From assembly GCA_036493735.1 (NCBI GenBank), contig DASXPH010000098.1, positions 1 through 64,000 on the forward strand: DNA of 64,000 bases, read 5' to 3'. A program made the translations under genes and the position numbers. The notes under the pieces are model-generated. The model saw only the letters and a program-made list of their open reading frames with translations, had not been told where the DNA came from and made no database searches. Source of the stretch: AG2 sp036493735. GTDB taxonomy: Bacteria > Gemmatimonadota > Gemmatimonadetes > Gemmatimonadales > Gemmatimonadaceae. The number at the start of each line of letters is the position of its first letter. Position 1 is the first letter of the stretch. Positions 42,322 to 50,426 of this stretch are shown here, one piece after another.

Positions 42322-43188
42322 CTACCGGGCCGGCGTCGCGCGAAGCCGAACGAGCAACAGACTGGTTTGCGGTCCCACGCCGAGGAGCAGCTTCCCGCCA
42401 AGGGCGCCATCGGCGGTGTATTGTCCCACGCGCTTGTTGTTGACGAGGAGCACGATGTCCTGGCCATGCAGCTCCACGGACAGTTGGTTCACCGCGTTCG
42501 CATCCGTCTGGATCGCCTCCACGTCCGACAGTTTCAGCAGCGAATTGCAGACACGGTCCGCGTTCCAACAGAGCTCGACATTTCGATCGGCACTCACGCT
42601 CACCGAATAATACCGGCCAAAGCGATCCTGCCGGGCGAAGCCGAGGTACACAATGCCTCGCGGCGTTGCTCCCAGTTGGCCGATGTCGAGGTCGAGCCGC
42701 ACGTCGGTGGGTATGTCTGCCGACGGATAGCGCACCATGCACAGCGCATCGTTCGCCAGGTTCTCGAGTCGCACGCCTTCGGTCTCGAAGCTGGCCTTGC
42801 AGCGTGGATTCGACCACGTGAAGCCTTGTGGCGTGCTGGACTCGGCGAAGGCGTCGTTGATCAGCGGCGGAGGCGCCGGCTTCTCCGGCGGTCGTGCCGT
42901 CGAGCAGACATTGCCCAATCCACCGACGAGCAGTGTATCGGCACCTGCCACGGTGAGCTGGCGGCGAACGCTATCGTCGATCGAGAACGCGATGCAGTAC
43001 TCACGCGCATTTCGCAGAATCTGCCGCGACGAAACCCCGTGCTGCCGCAGATCGATGACTTCAGCGAGTGAAAGAGCCCTGACCTGTGCCCGCGCCATGT
43101 GTGGAGTTGCGGCGAGAAGGAGGGCTGTCGCGCCGAGCATCGCGCGACACGACCACGCCATTCGCGATGACGCCAGTGTTGCCATCAT
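42322..43188 (-). CDS. Secreted protein with LamG/3-keto-disaccharide-hydrolase-like region
   Basis: A 288-aa exported protein. The N-terminal signal peptide ends near HMARA. A small helical part (LSLAEVIDLRQHGVSSRQILRNA) follows and then a Pro-rich linker. The C-terminal 180 residues form a beta-sandwich of the concanavalin/DUF1080-like type (YLGFARQDRFGRYYSVSVSADRNVELCWN, NQLSVELHGQDIVLLVNNKRVG). The ATG at 43188 overlaps the kinase-like gene stop (ATGA), so it is translated from that message. The helical part resembles repeat segments seen next to Ser/Thr kinases in some genomes. It may bind a ligand for the kinase-like receptor; that is inference. Confidence 0.65.
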   Translation of the reverse strand: MMATLASSRMAWSCRAMLGATALLLAATPHMARAQVRALSLAEVIDLRQHGVSSRQILRNAREYCIAFSIDDSVRRQLTVAGADTLLVGGLGNVCSTARPPEKPAPPPLINDAFAESSTPQGFTWSNPRCKASFETEGVRLENLANDALCMVRYPSADIPTDVRLDLDIGQLGATPRGIVYLGFARQDRFGRYYSVSVSADRNVELCWNADRVCNSLLKLSDVEAIQTDANAVNQLSVELHGQDIVLLVNNKRVGQYTADGALGGKLLLGVGPQTSLLLVRLRATPAR

Positions 43189-45293
43189 TGGCAAGCCCTC
43201 GCTTGCTCACCGCGCCGCTTCCGCATTTCGTTCTCGGCAGTACACGCCTGCGCCGCGCGCGCGTCGGCTAGCTCGAGATCGTGTCTGAGATTCTTCACGG
43301 CCTGCGACTCCGGATAACGCGTGGCAACGCTGTCCAGCTGCAGCATCGCAGACCGGAACGTGCGGTGTGCCGTCGCATATTCACCCTGCTCGATCTGATC
43401 GCTGCCATTCGCGAGACGCGTCCGCGGATCCACGAGCATCTCTAGTGGCATGATCTTGAGATCCGACATACCGGAGACGGCGATTTTTACGTTAGGCATC
43501 CTGGCCGTCGGAACCATGACGTCGCGCACCGCGGCCGGAGCATCATTCCGCGGAGCGGGCGCGTCGCGGCTCGGAGCAGCCGGTGCCTTGACATTCTGCG
43601 CCGGCGCGTCCGCCTGGACACGCGTCGTCGTCGCGGCGGGACGCGCAGCGCTCTGCAAAACGGCGCCGCCGTCGACCGTAACGTGCGCGTCATTCGAAGC
43701 GGAGGAAGGCACATGGGCAGACAGCCCCGCTGGTGCCGTCGAGCGCTGAGCTTCGACAGGTTGGACACCACTCGCGCGGCTGTTCCGCGCCAATAGAGCC
43801 AGCGAGCCGCCGACGAGGACCACCAGCGCCGTCGCCGCCGCGAGTCGGTAACGACGTCGGGTGATGGCGTGATCGAGCTTTGCCTGTAAGTCGTCGCTTG
43901 CAAATGTCAGCTCGGTCGCCAGATCGAATTGGCGCGGCGGCTCGGCAACGGCGGCGGGTACTTCGGGACGCTCCGTGACGGCAAGTGGGGCGAAGGTCGG
44001 CGACGGGGTGACCGGCGCCGGCTGCCGCTCGACGACTGGCAACGGAGCCGGCATAAACGGCGGATCCGCGTGATGCATCGGCGGCCGAGTGTAGCGGAGT
44101 TCCGGCTCCTCGACGGATTGGGTGTCTTGATCAGCGTCAGCGGTTACCCTCCGACGCAGCCGCGACGCGACGCTTCCGAGCTTGCGCAGGAATCGAGCAC
44201 TCTTCTCGTCGCCAGGGACGACGATCCCGCCCGCGGCAAGTCGAAGGGATGAGTTTCGGTCGTCTTCAGCACCTGTCGCGTCGCTCGACATCGGACCGAG
44301 GTCGGCGAAGCTCATATCAGTAGCGGCCGCGCTTGGCGTGTTGCGCGAGGCCGCGCTGCTTGCTTCGCCAAGCACGCTTTCGAGCTGCCGACGAAGCTCC
44401 GAAACCGCATGCGGGCGCTGCTGCGGCAGCAGCGCCAATCCTTTCACGGCAAGTCGCGCCAATCCTGGGAGCACACCCGCCACGGATGTGAGGGGAGACG
44501 CAATGGATTCACCAGCGGCGCGCTCGAGCGCCGACGGCGGCGCGTTGCCCGTCAGCATGTAATACAGAAGTGCCGACACCGCGTACACGTCGGTCCACGG
44601 ACCGATTTCGCGCATACCATATTGTTCAAAGGCCGCGAAGCCAGACACGAGGTCAGTCGCGTGCAGCGGTAAATGTCGGCGCGCGCTGAACTCGAGCAGC
44701 AGTGCCGATCCGTCAGTCCCAACGTGGACCGTTCGCGGCGACAGATCGCGGTGGATGATGCTTTCGGCGTGAAGGACTTGCAGCGCCGCTAGCAGCTGCT
44801 GGGCGAGATGACCCGCTTCGGCAGACGCGATTCGTCCACCGGCGCCGCGGACGTAGTCCGCGAGGGGCTGCGTCTCGTGCCGATCCATCGCGAGATACAC
44901 GGTTGCGTTCGCGTCGACAACCGCTCGGACCCGCACAAGATTGGGATGAGTACTTTCGGCCAGCACTGCCCCTTCGAGCGCGAAGCGATGCAGCGCGCGA
45001 AGGAAATCCCGTTCACATTCTGGGGAGTGCGCCTTGATGGCGGCGCCGTCAGCACCGCGCGACACGAGACTTCGGGGGAAGAACTCCTTGATGATGACCG
45101 TGTCGCCCGCAGTCAGGTCTTCCGCGAGATAACTGAATGCGAAAGAGCTCGTGCCGCGAACGAGGCGGACGAGGCGGAAGCGGTCGGCGAGCAGCACTCC
45201 GGGGCGGAGCGCGAGCGCGTGTTGAGACTCCAGGGCGTCGGCGTTCACACCATCTCCGGTGCGTGGGGCGACCAAGCTAATCGCGCAAGCCAT
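43185..45293 (-). CDS. Membrane-anchored Ser/Thr kinase-like protein, probably a pseudokinase
   Basis: A 702-aa protein. The kinase-like domain spans about residues 38-310, followed by a low-complexity linker, a single membrane helix (about 478-502) and a 200-residue extracytoplasmic Pro/Ala-rich part ending in a helical segment with four Cys. The ATP lysine is present (VIIKEF, K69) and HRD is intact (181-183), but the catalytic-loop Asn is Thr188 and the DFG motif is EFS (201-203). Loss of both metal-binding residues predicts weak or no phosphotransfer. The gene is coupled to the secreted protein downstream. Start uncertain; a GTG a few codons in is possible. Confidence 0.8.
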   Translation of the reverse strand: MACAISLVAPRTGDGVNADALESQHALALRPGVLLADRFRLVRLVRGTSSFAFSYLAEDLTAGDTVIIKEFFPRSLVSRGADGAAIKAHSPECERDFLRALHRFALEGAVLAESTHPNLVRVRAVVDANATVYLAMDRHETQPLADYVRGAGGRIASAEAGHLAQQLLAALQVLHAESIIHRDLSPRTVHVGTDGSALLLEFSARRHLPLHATDLVSGFAAFEQYGMREIGPWTDVYAVSALLYYMLTGNAPPSALERAAGESIASPLTSVAGVLPGLARLAVKGLALLPQQRPHAVSELRRQLESVLGEASSAASRNTPSAAATDMSFADLGPMSSDATGAEDDRNSSLRLAAGGIVVPGDEKSARFLRKLGSVASRLRRRVTADADQDTQSVEEPELRYTRPPMHHADPPFMPAPLPVVERQPAPVTPSPTFAPLAVTERPEVPAAVAEPPRQFDLATELTFASDDLQAKLDHAITRRRYRLAAATALVVLVGGSLALLARNSRASGVQPVEAQRSTAPAGLSAHVPSSASNDAHVTVDGGAVLQSAARPAATTTRVQADAPAQNVKAPAAPSRDAPAPRNDAPAAVRDVMVPTARMPNVKIAVSGMSDLKIMPLEMLVDPRTRLANGSDQIEQGEYATAHRTFRSAMLQLDSVATRYPESQAVKNLRHDLELADARAAQACTAENEMRKRRGEQARACQ

Positions 45294-45477
45294 GCCGGTC
45301 TAACGACGATTTGCATGGGCCGCCCTCGCGTCACCCAATTCACGATGGCGCAATCACCTACCGCGATCTTGCGACTGCGCGCGTTCGCGGTTGCGCCTGC
45401 TGCCTGGACCGCACGCGTGTTGCGCCCGCGCAACACTTCTATGGCCTAATGTTTCCGAGAACGCGAGGCTAGTGAGC

Positions 45478-47544
45478 CTAGCGCGTTGATTGGATGGCTG
45501 GAGTCTCGCCGCTGGTCGTCATCTCGGCCGCCTGTTCCGGCTCGCCCTGCGGCAGGACGAGGATGAAGGTCGCTCCACGGCTGGACTTTTCCGTCAGCCG
45601 CAGATCGCCGTTCATGCCACGCGCGAGGTCCCGGCTGATCGACAGGCCGAGGCCGAGACCCTCCTGCGGTTGAGTCAGCGACCGGTCCAGCTGGACGAAC
45701 GGCTCGAACACCTCCTCACGACGACTCTCGGGAATCCCAGGGCCCGTGTCTTCGATGCCGATCTCCACGATCGAGGTCCCGACGGGTGCTGCCGACAGCC
45801 GGATGCGGCCTCCCGCCGGCGTGTAGCGAATCGCGTTCGAGAGCAGGTTGAGTATTATCTGACGCAACTTCTCGCGGTCGGCGACGACGGTCAACATGCG
45901 GCCGGAGGGCATGTATTCCAGCGTGAGCGACTTGGCGGCGGCCTGCGGTGACACGAGCGCGTCGAGGTCGGCGAGAAAGGGCTCGATCGGTATTGCCGTG
46001 AGCGAATACGAAACCTGGCCGCGTTCGATGCGGCTGAGATCGAGCACGCCGCTGATCAATCCGAGCAGGTGCTGGCCGCTCGCGCGGATGCGCGCGAGGT
46101 CGCGGCGCTGCGGTTCCGTGAGCGGTCCGCGGAGTCCCATCTCGAGCAGCTCGGTGTAACCGGCGATGGCGTTCAACGGCGTGCGGAGCTCGTGGCTCAC
46201 CGTCGCGAGGAAATCGGATTTCGCGCGGTTCGCCGCCTGAGCGTCGGCCGTCTTCTGCTCGAGTGCACGCTGCGAGGTCGCGACCTCGTTCGCCATATGG
46301 TTGAACGTTTCGGCGAGACGGGCGATCTCTTCGTCGCCGCCGCTGGGGACGCGGGTGTCGTATTCGCCGCGCGCGATGGCCTCGGCCCCGTCGGCGATCG
46401 CTTCGATGGGACGCGCCACGCCACGCCCGATCAGCAACGCCGCGCCCATACCCGCGATCAGCATCAGGATCGCAACGAGGACCAACGTGCGGAGGGTCTT
46501 TCGTGGCGTCGCGAGCACGTCGCGTACTCGCGACTCCATCGTCACGGCGAGCGGCGTCCCTGCGACGGGCGCCTCCGCGATCAAAACTTCCTCATTGCCT
46601 TGCGTGGCCCGAGCAGGGTCCCGCGGATCGACCCGCGGCGGCGGCGCTGGAGCTCCACCCACGGTCGACCACAGGCTCCCATCCGCATTCCGATAGTAAA
46701 TGCTCACGCCCTCGCCGCCGATGGCCCGGACGCTGCGCTCCGCCTCCGGATTCAGGGCGAGCCTGCGCTGCTGCGCGATGTAGCCCAGCAGGTGCCCGCC
46801 CTCGAGCACTGGCTGTACCAGCCAGTAGTAGACTCGCCCACCGACCGCGTAGAGATGGCCGAGTTGCACCGAATCCGCCCCAACCACCTCCGCGATGCCC
46901 TCGTGCGGAATGCGTTGCGCCCCGAACGTGTGCTCGTCGGCCGGTGTTTCCGGGACCACAGCTTCCTTGTCTCCGACCTTTGCGACGAGCTGTCCGCTCG
47001 TGTTCCAAAGCTCGATGGGCAGGCCGGAATCAGTGGGAACGCTCAGAGTTCCGAGTGCCCGTTCCGCGGATGCCATCACAGTGTCGGCTCCGCGCGTGCT
47101 CGCGGAGGCAACTCCGCGCGCGAGCGCGGTGCGGATGGCCGGCTGCCGGGCGGCAGTGCTGTAGCGGGTACGCGTCTGTCGAACCCCGGATTCGGCTACA
47201 CCGGCCAGTTGCTGCGTTCCACGAGTGAGAGCCTTCGCGGCTCCCGAGATCGCCGAATTCGTGAGCACCTCGTACGCCACGCCGAGCACGATCAGTAACG
47301 ACACGGCGATCACCGCTCCCGTGAGCAGTGACAACTTTCCAGCGAGCGACATTCGAAAAGGACGCGTCGGTTGCGTCGCCGCACCATCCGAGCCCCTCGC
47401 CGCCTCCGTTACTCTCACGACACTCCGTGTTGGCTGGTCCGGAGAAACGTTGAACGCTGCGCCATCGAAGGGCAAGCACATCCCAGGCCATATTTGCAAT
47501 GGCCTTTGTGCGCGGCGGCAGCGACCTGCTCTCACCATCTCCAT
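45478..47544 (-). CDS. Sensor histidine kinase (orphan)
   Basis: A membrane-bound two-component sensor, up to 688 aa. Two membrane helices (about 70-92 and 360-382) flank a large extracytoplasmic sensor region of the dCache/PAS-like type (VQLGHLYAVGGRVYYWLVQPV). HAMP follows (VARPIEAIADGAEAIARGEYD), then the HisKA motif SHELRTPLNAIAGY with His near 451. The HATPase domain has the N box NLLSNAIRYTP, G1 DTGPGIPESR and G2 EGLGLGLSISRDLARG. No response regulator is adjacent. The start is uncertain; ATGs at 47481 and 47352 are alternatives. Divergent from mscL by 89 bp, so it may share regulation with osmotic stress genes. Confidence 0.88.
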   Translation of the reverse strand: MEMVRAGRCRRAQRPLQIWPGMCLPFDGAAFNVSPDQPTRSVVRVTEAARGSDGAATQPTRPFRMSLAGKLSLLTGAVIAVSLLIVLGVAYEVLTNSAISGAAKALTRGTQQLAGVAESGVRQTRTRYSTAARQPAIRTALARGVASASTRGADTVMASAERALGTLSVPTDSGLPIELWNTSGQLVAKVGDKEAVVPETPADEHTFGAQRIPHEGIAEVVGADSVQLGHLYAVGGRVYYWLVQPVLEGGHLLGYIAQQRRLALNPEAERSVRAIGGEGVSIYYRNADGSLWSTVGGAPAPPPRVDPRDPARATQGNEEVLIAEAPVAGTPLAVTMESRVRDVLATPRKTLRTLVLVAILMLIAGMGAALLIGRGVARPIEAIADGAEAIARGEYDTRVPSGGDEEIARLAETFNHMANEVATSQRALEQKTADAQAANRAKSDFLATVSHELRTPLNAIAGYTELLEMGLRGPLTEPQRRDLARIRASGQHLLGLISGVLDLSRIERGQVSYSLTAIPIEPFLADLDALVSPQAAAKSLTLEYMPSGRMLTVVADREKLRQIILNLLSNAIRYTPAGGRIRLSAAPVGTSIVEIGIEDTGPGIPESRREEVFEPFVQLDRSLTQPQEGLGLGLSISRDLARGMNGDLRLTEKSSRGATFILVLPQGEPEQAAEMTTSGETPAIQSTR

Positions 47545-47633
47545 GAGGCGTCACTAGTATCAATGCGCCCTCCCAATGCGAGATGGCTGCCCCAAAACGT
47601 GGCCGGTCGCAGAACCGGCGGAGAGAGAGAGAC

Positions 47634-48029
47634 ATGTGGAAAGAGTTCAAGGCCTTCCTGATCAAGCAGAACATGCTGGCCCTCGCCATCGCGGTGGTCA
47701 TCGGCGCCGCGACCAACGACGTCGTGCAGGGCCTGGTCAACGACTTCATCATGCCCGTGGTGAACGCGGCATCGCCAACGAAGGATTGGCAGGCCTTGCG
47801 CTTTCCGCAGTCCGGACCGGTACAGTTCACGTACGGACATTTTCTCAGCGTGCTGCTGAAATTCGTCATCGTCGGCTTCGTCTGCTGGCGCCTAACGCTC
47901 GCCCTCATCAAACCGGCCAAGCCGGAGGAGAAACCGGCGACGCGTGAATGTCCCTTCTGCCGCCAGACGATCGACGCGCGCGCGACACGCTGCGCTCACT
48001 GCACCAGCCAGCTCGCCGCAGCAGCCTGA
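47634..48029 (+). CDS. mscL: Large-conductance mechanosensitive channel with C-terminal zinc ribbon
   Basis: MscL, 131 aa, the pore that releases solutes on sudden turgor rise. The N-terminal helix MWKEFKAFLIKQNMLALAIA, the first membrane helix with VVIGAATNDVVQGLVNDFIMP, the periplasmic loop and the second membrane helix (LLKFVIVGFVCWRLTLAL) are typical. The usual cytoplasmic helical bundle is replaced by a short linker and a zinc ribbon (ECPFCRQTIDARATRCAHC). ATG 47634 has GGAGAGAGAGA upstream. It is followed by the aldo/keto reductase gene 3 bp later, so the two are probably co-transcribed. Confidence 0.9.
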   Translation: MWKEFKAFLIKQNMLALAIAVVIGAATNDVVQGLVNDFIMPVVNAASPTKDWQALRFPQSGPVQFTYGHFLSVLLKFVIVGFVCWRLTLALIKPAKPEEKPATRECPFCRQTIDARATRCAHCTSQLAAAA

Positions 48030-48032
48030 CCG

Positions 48033-49007
48033 GTGCACTACACCATCCTCGGTCGGACCGGCGTGACGGTGTCGAGGCTCTGCCTCGGCTGCATGAGCTA
48101 CGGCGATCCGCAGTGGCGGCCCTGGGTGCTCGACGAAGCGTCGGCGCGGCCTTTCTTCCGCCTGGCTCTCGATGGGGGGATCAATTTCTTCGACACGGCC
48201 GACATGTACTCGTTAGGTGTGAGCGAGGAAGTTACCGGCCGTGCGCTCCGCGAGATGGCGAATCTCGATGAGATCGTGCTCGCGACGAAAGTCTTCAACC
48301 CGATGAGCTCGCGGCCGAACATGGGCGGGTTGTCGCGAAAGCACGTCGTCCAGGGGTGCGAAGCGAGCCTGCGACGGCTCGGCGTCGACACGATCGATCT
48401 ATATCAGCTCCATCGCTTCGATGCCGGCGTGCCAATCGACGAAACGCTCGCCGCGCTCGATCAGCTCGTGACGCAGGGCAAGGTGCGCTACATCGGCGCC
48501 AGCTCGACCTATGCATGGCAGCTGATGCGCGCATTGAGCGTGTCCGAGCGGAACGGCTGGGCGCGATTCGTGTCGATGCAGAACCATTACAACCTTCTGT
48601 ATCGGGAAGAAGAGCGCGAGATGATCCCGCTGTGCATGGCGGAAGGTCTCGGAGTGATTCCCTGGTCGCCGCTCGCGCGAGGACTGCTTGCGCGCTCACG
48701 AGCTCAGTCGGAGTCGCGACAAACCACTCGTGGCAACAACGATCCCTTCGCACAGAAGCTCTACGCCGACAATGTCGATTGGCCCATCGTCGACGCTGTC
48801 GAGCGCATTGCGCGAGAGCGCGGCGTCTGCATGTCCGAGGTGGCGCTGGCGTGGTTGCTCGCGCGTCCCGGGATCACAGCGCCGATCGTTGGCGCGACGA
48901 AGCTCGAGCACCTCGAGGCAGCACTACGCGCGGTCGATCTCCAGCTCACGCCGGAAGAAATGGCGGCACTCGACGCGCCGTACACGCCGAAGCCCGTTCG
49001 CTTCTAA
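48033..49007 (+). CDS. Aldo/keto reductase
   Basis: NADPH-dependent TIM-barrel aldo/keto reductase, 324 aa, of the AKR11/AKR14-like group (YajO/YghZ relatives). Catalytic residues of the family are in place: the Asp in NFFDTADMYSLG with its Tyr, the Lys in LATKVF, and the His in DLYQLHRFD. The cofactor loop GVIPWSPLARGLL and the C-terminal GATKLEHLEAAL complete the barrel. The GTG at 48033 is the start. Only 3 bp separate it from mscL. Typical substrates are aldehydes or sugar derivatives; nothing here narrows that. Confidence 0.88.
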   Translation: MHYTILGRTGVTVSRLCLGCMSYGDPQWRPWVLDEASARPFFRLALDGGINFFDTADMYSLGVSEEVTGRALREMANLDEIVLATKVFNPMSSRPNMGGLSRKHVVQGCEASLRRLGVDTIDLYQLHRFDAGVPIDETLAALDQLVTQGKVRYIGASSTYAWQLMRALSVSERNGWARFVSMQNHYNLLYREEEREMIPLCMAEGLGVIPWSPLARGLLARSRAQSESRQTTRGNNDPFAQKLYADNVDWPIVDAVERIARERGVCMSEVALAWLLARPGITAPIVGATKLEHLEAALRAVDLQLTPEEMAALDAPYTPKPVRF

Positions 49008-49017
49008 CAGTGGACGG

Positions 49018-49518
49018 TCATTCGCCGAGCGCTGGCTCGTATTCTCGCGGTCCTGTTCGGGCACTCGGCTCGTGTCGGCCGAGCAGACGCACACAGGTAT
49101 TCCAGCGCAGAATCGACTCGTCGTTGCCGGTCGGGCGAAGGGCTTCGGCGCGTTCGTACCAGGTCATCGCCTCGTGAAACCAATCGATGGCCACGTCGGC
49201 CGCGCCTAACGACGAACGATGCAGGAGCGCCTTCGCCCGGCGCTCACAGATGATGCCGGCGTAGTACGCACGCTTGTAGTCGTCTTTCAGGCGGGGCAGC
49301 ACCGCGCGCGCCTGATGGACACCATCGGCGAGCTCCTCGCCGAATTGATCCGTGATGGAGAGCAGCAAAGTCACCAGGGCGCTTTGGTTCTCGGGCTCGA
49401 TCTCGAGTATATCGAGACAGATGCTCTCCGCGGCCGACGAGTCGTTCAGCAGGCGATAGCGCTCGGCTTTCTGCAGCGCCGCCGGAATGCCTTCGCGCGT
49501 GATCGGTTTCAGTTGCAT
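49018..49518 (-). CDS. TPR-like tetratricopeptide protein
   Basis: A helical protein of 166 aa. Residues 10-60 read as a TPR pair (AALQKAERYRLLNDSSAAESICLDI, then ENQSALVTLLLSI). Further helices follow, including ARAVLPRLKDDYKRAYYAGIICERRAKALL and AIDWFHEAMTWYERAEALRP. Such proteins scaffold protein-protein contacts; the partner is unknown. GGAGG sits just before the ATG at 49518, which settles that start against the longer ORF to 49701. The gene is 44 bp downstream of the sdhB stop on the same strand, so it may belong to the succinate dehydrogenase transcript. Confidence 0.78.
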   Translation of the reverse strand: MQLKPITREGIPAALQKAERYRLLNDSSAAESICLDILEIEPENQSALVTLLLSITDQFGEELADGVHQARAVLPRLKDDYKRAYYAGIICERRAKALLHRSSLGAADVAIDWFHEAMTWYERAEALRPTGNDESILRWNTCVRLLGRHEPSARTGPREYEPALGE

Positions 49519-49562
49519 TCGCTCACCTCCGCGGGCCGCGCTCCGGCCCGAATGGACGTGCG

Positions 49563-50426
49563 TTACTTCTTCTTTCGCCGCGAGTAGATCTTCACGAGCT
49601 TGCCGATCGGATCGAAGTACTCGTCGACAACGCGCTCCTTGAGCGGAATGATCGCGTTGTCGGTGATGGTGATGTGCTCCGGACAGACCTTCGTACAGCA
49701 CTTGGTGATGTTGCAGTAGCCGATGCCGTCCTCCTTGCGCAGCTCCGGAATGCGATCCGCCGTGTCGAGCGGGTGCATCTCGAGCGCCGCCACGTATACC
49801 AGGAAGCGCGGGCCGATGAACTCCTCGTGCTTGTGGTGATCACGCAGGACGTGACACACGTCCTGACAGAGAAAGCACTCGATGCACTTCCGGAATTCCT
49901 GGACACGATCGATGTCGCGCTGGTACATGCGCCACGTGCCGTCGGGCGCATCCGGCTTCCGCGGCGCGAACGGCGCGATCTTCTTTTTCACGCGGAAATT
50001 CCACGATACATCGGTGACGAGGTCGCGAACGTGCGGGAACGCGCGCATCGGCTCGACCGTGATCGGCTTGTCGTCAGGCAGCTCGTCGAGACGCGTCATG
50101 CACATCAGCTTCGGCGATCCATTGATCTCGGCCGAGCACGAGCCGCACTTGCCCGCCTTGCAGTTCCACCGGACGGCGAGATCGTTCGCCTGCTTCGCCT
50201 GGATCTCATGCACCGCGTCGAGCACAACCATCCCCTCGACGACGTCGGTCGTGAACTCGACGAACTTCCCGTCGCCCTTCTCGCCCCGCCAGATCTGGAA
50301 GCTTCGCGTGCTGTGCGCCGCCGCCGCGTCCTGGGCCGCTTGTGCCGCGGTATACGCGTCGACGGCGTGCGAGGTGGGCGCCGCGCTCGTCGAGCTCGTC
50401 GTCGTGGGCGTTGCAGCGTCGCTCAT
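49563..50426 (-). CDS. sdhB: Succinate dehydrogenase/fumarate reductase iron-sulfur subunit
   Basis: Iron-sulfur subunit, 287 aa, carrying electrons between the flavoprotein and the membrane anchor. The 2Fe-2S loop is CKAGKCGSCSAEING with a further Cys in LMCMTRL. The 4Fe-4S and 3Fe-4S clusters use CIECFLCQDVCH and CCTKVCPEHI. The extended Ala/Thr-rich N-terminus (about 40 residues) and the Lys/Arg-rich C-terminus are additions. The gene overlaps sdhA by 4 bp, so the two subunits are translationally coupled. The order anchor-flavoprotein-iron-sulfur matches the FrdCAB-like SDH of Actinobacteria and related groups. Confidence 0.93.
   Translation of the reverse strand: MSDAATPTTTSSTSAAPTSHAVDAYTAAQAAQDAAAAHSTRSFQIWRGEKGDGKFVEFTTDVVEGMVVLDAVHEIQAKQANDLAVRWNCKAGKCGSCSAEINGSPKLMCMTRLDELPDDKPITVEPMRAFPHVRDLVTDVSWNFRVKKKIAPFAPRKPDAPDGTWRMYQRDIDRVQEFRKCIECFLCQDVCHVLRDHHKHEEFIGPRFLVYVAALEMHPLDTADRIPELRKEDGIGYCNITKCCTKVCPEHITITDNAIIPLKERVVDEYFDPIGKLVKIYSRRKKK

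Noticed and set aside
46069..47298. 409-codon ORF antisense to the histidine kinase
   Set aside because: Composition is that of a GC-rich shadow frame; the minus-strand product has all histidine-kinase motifs.
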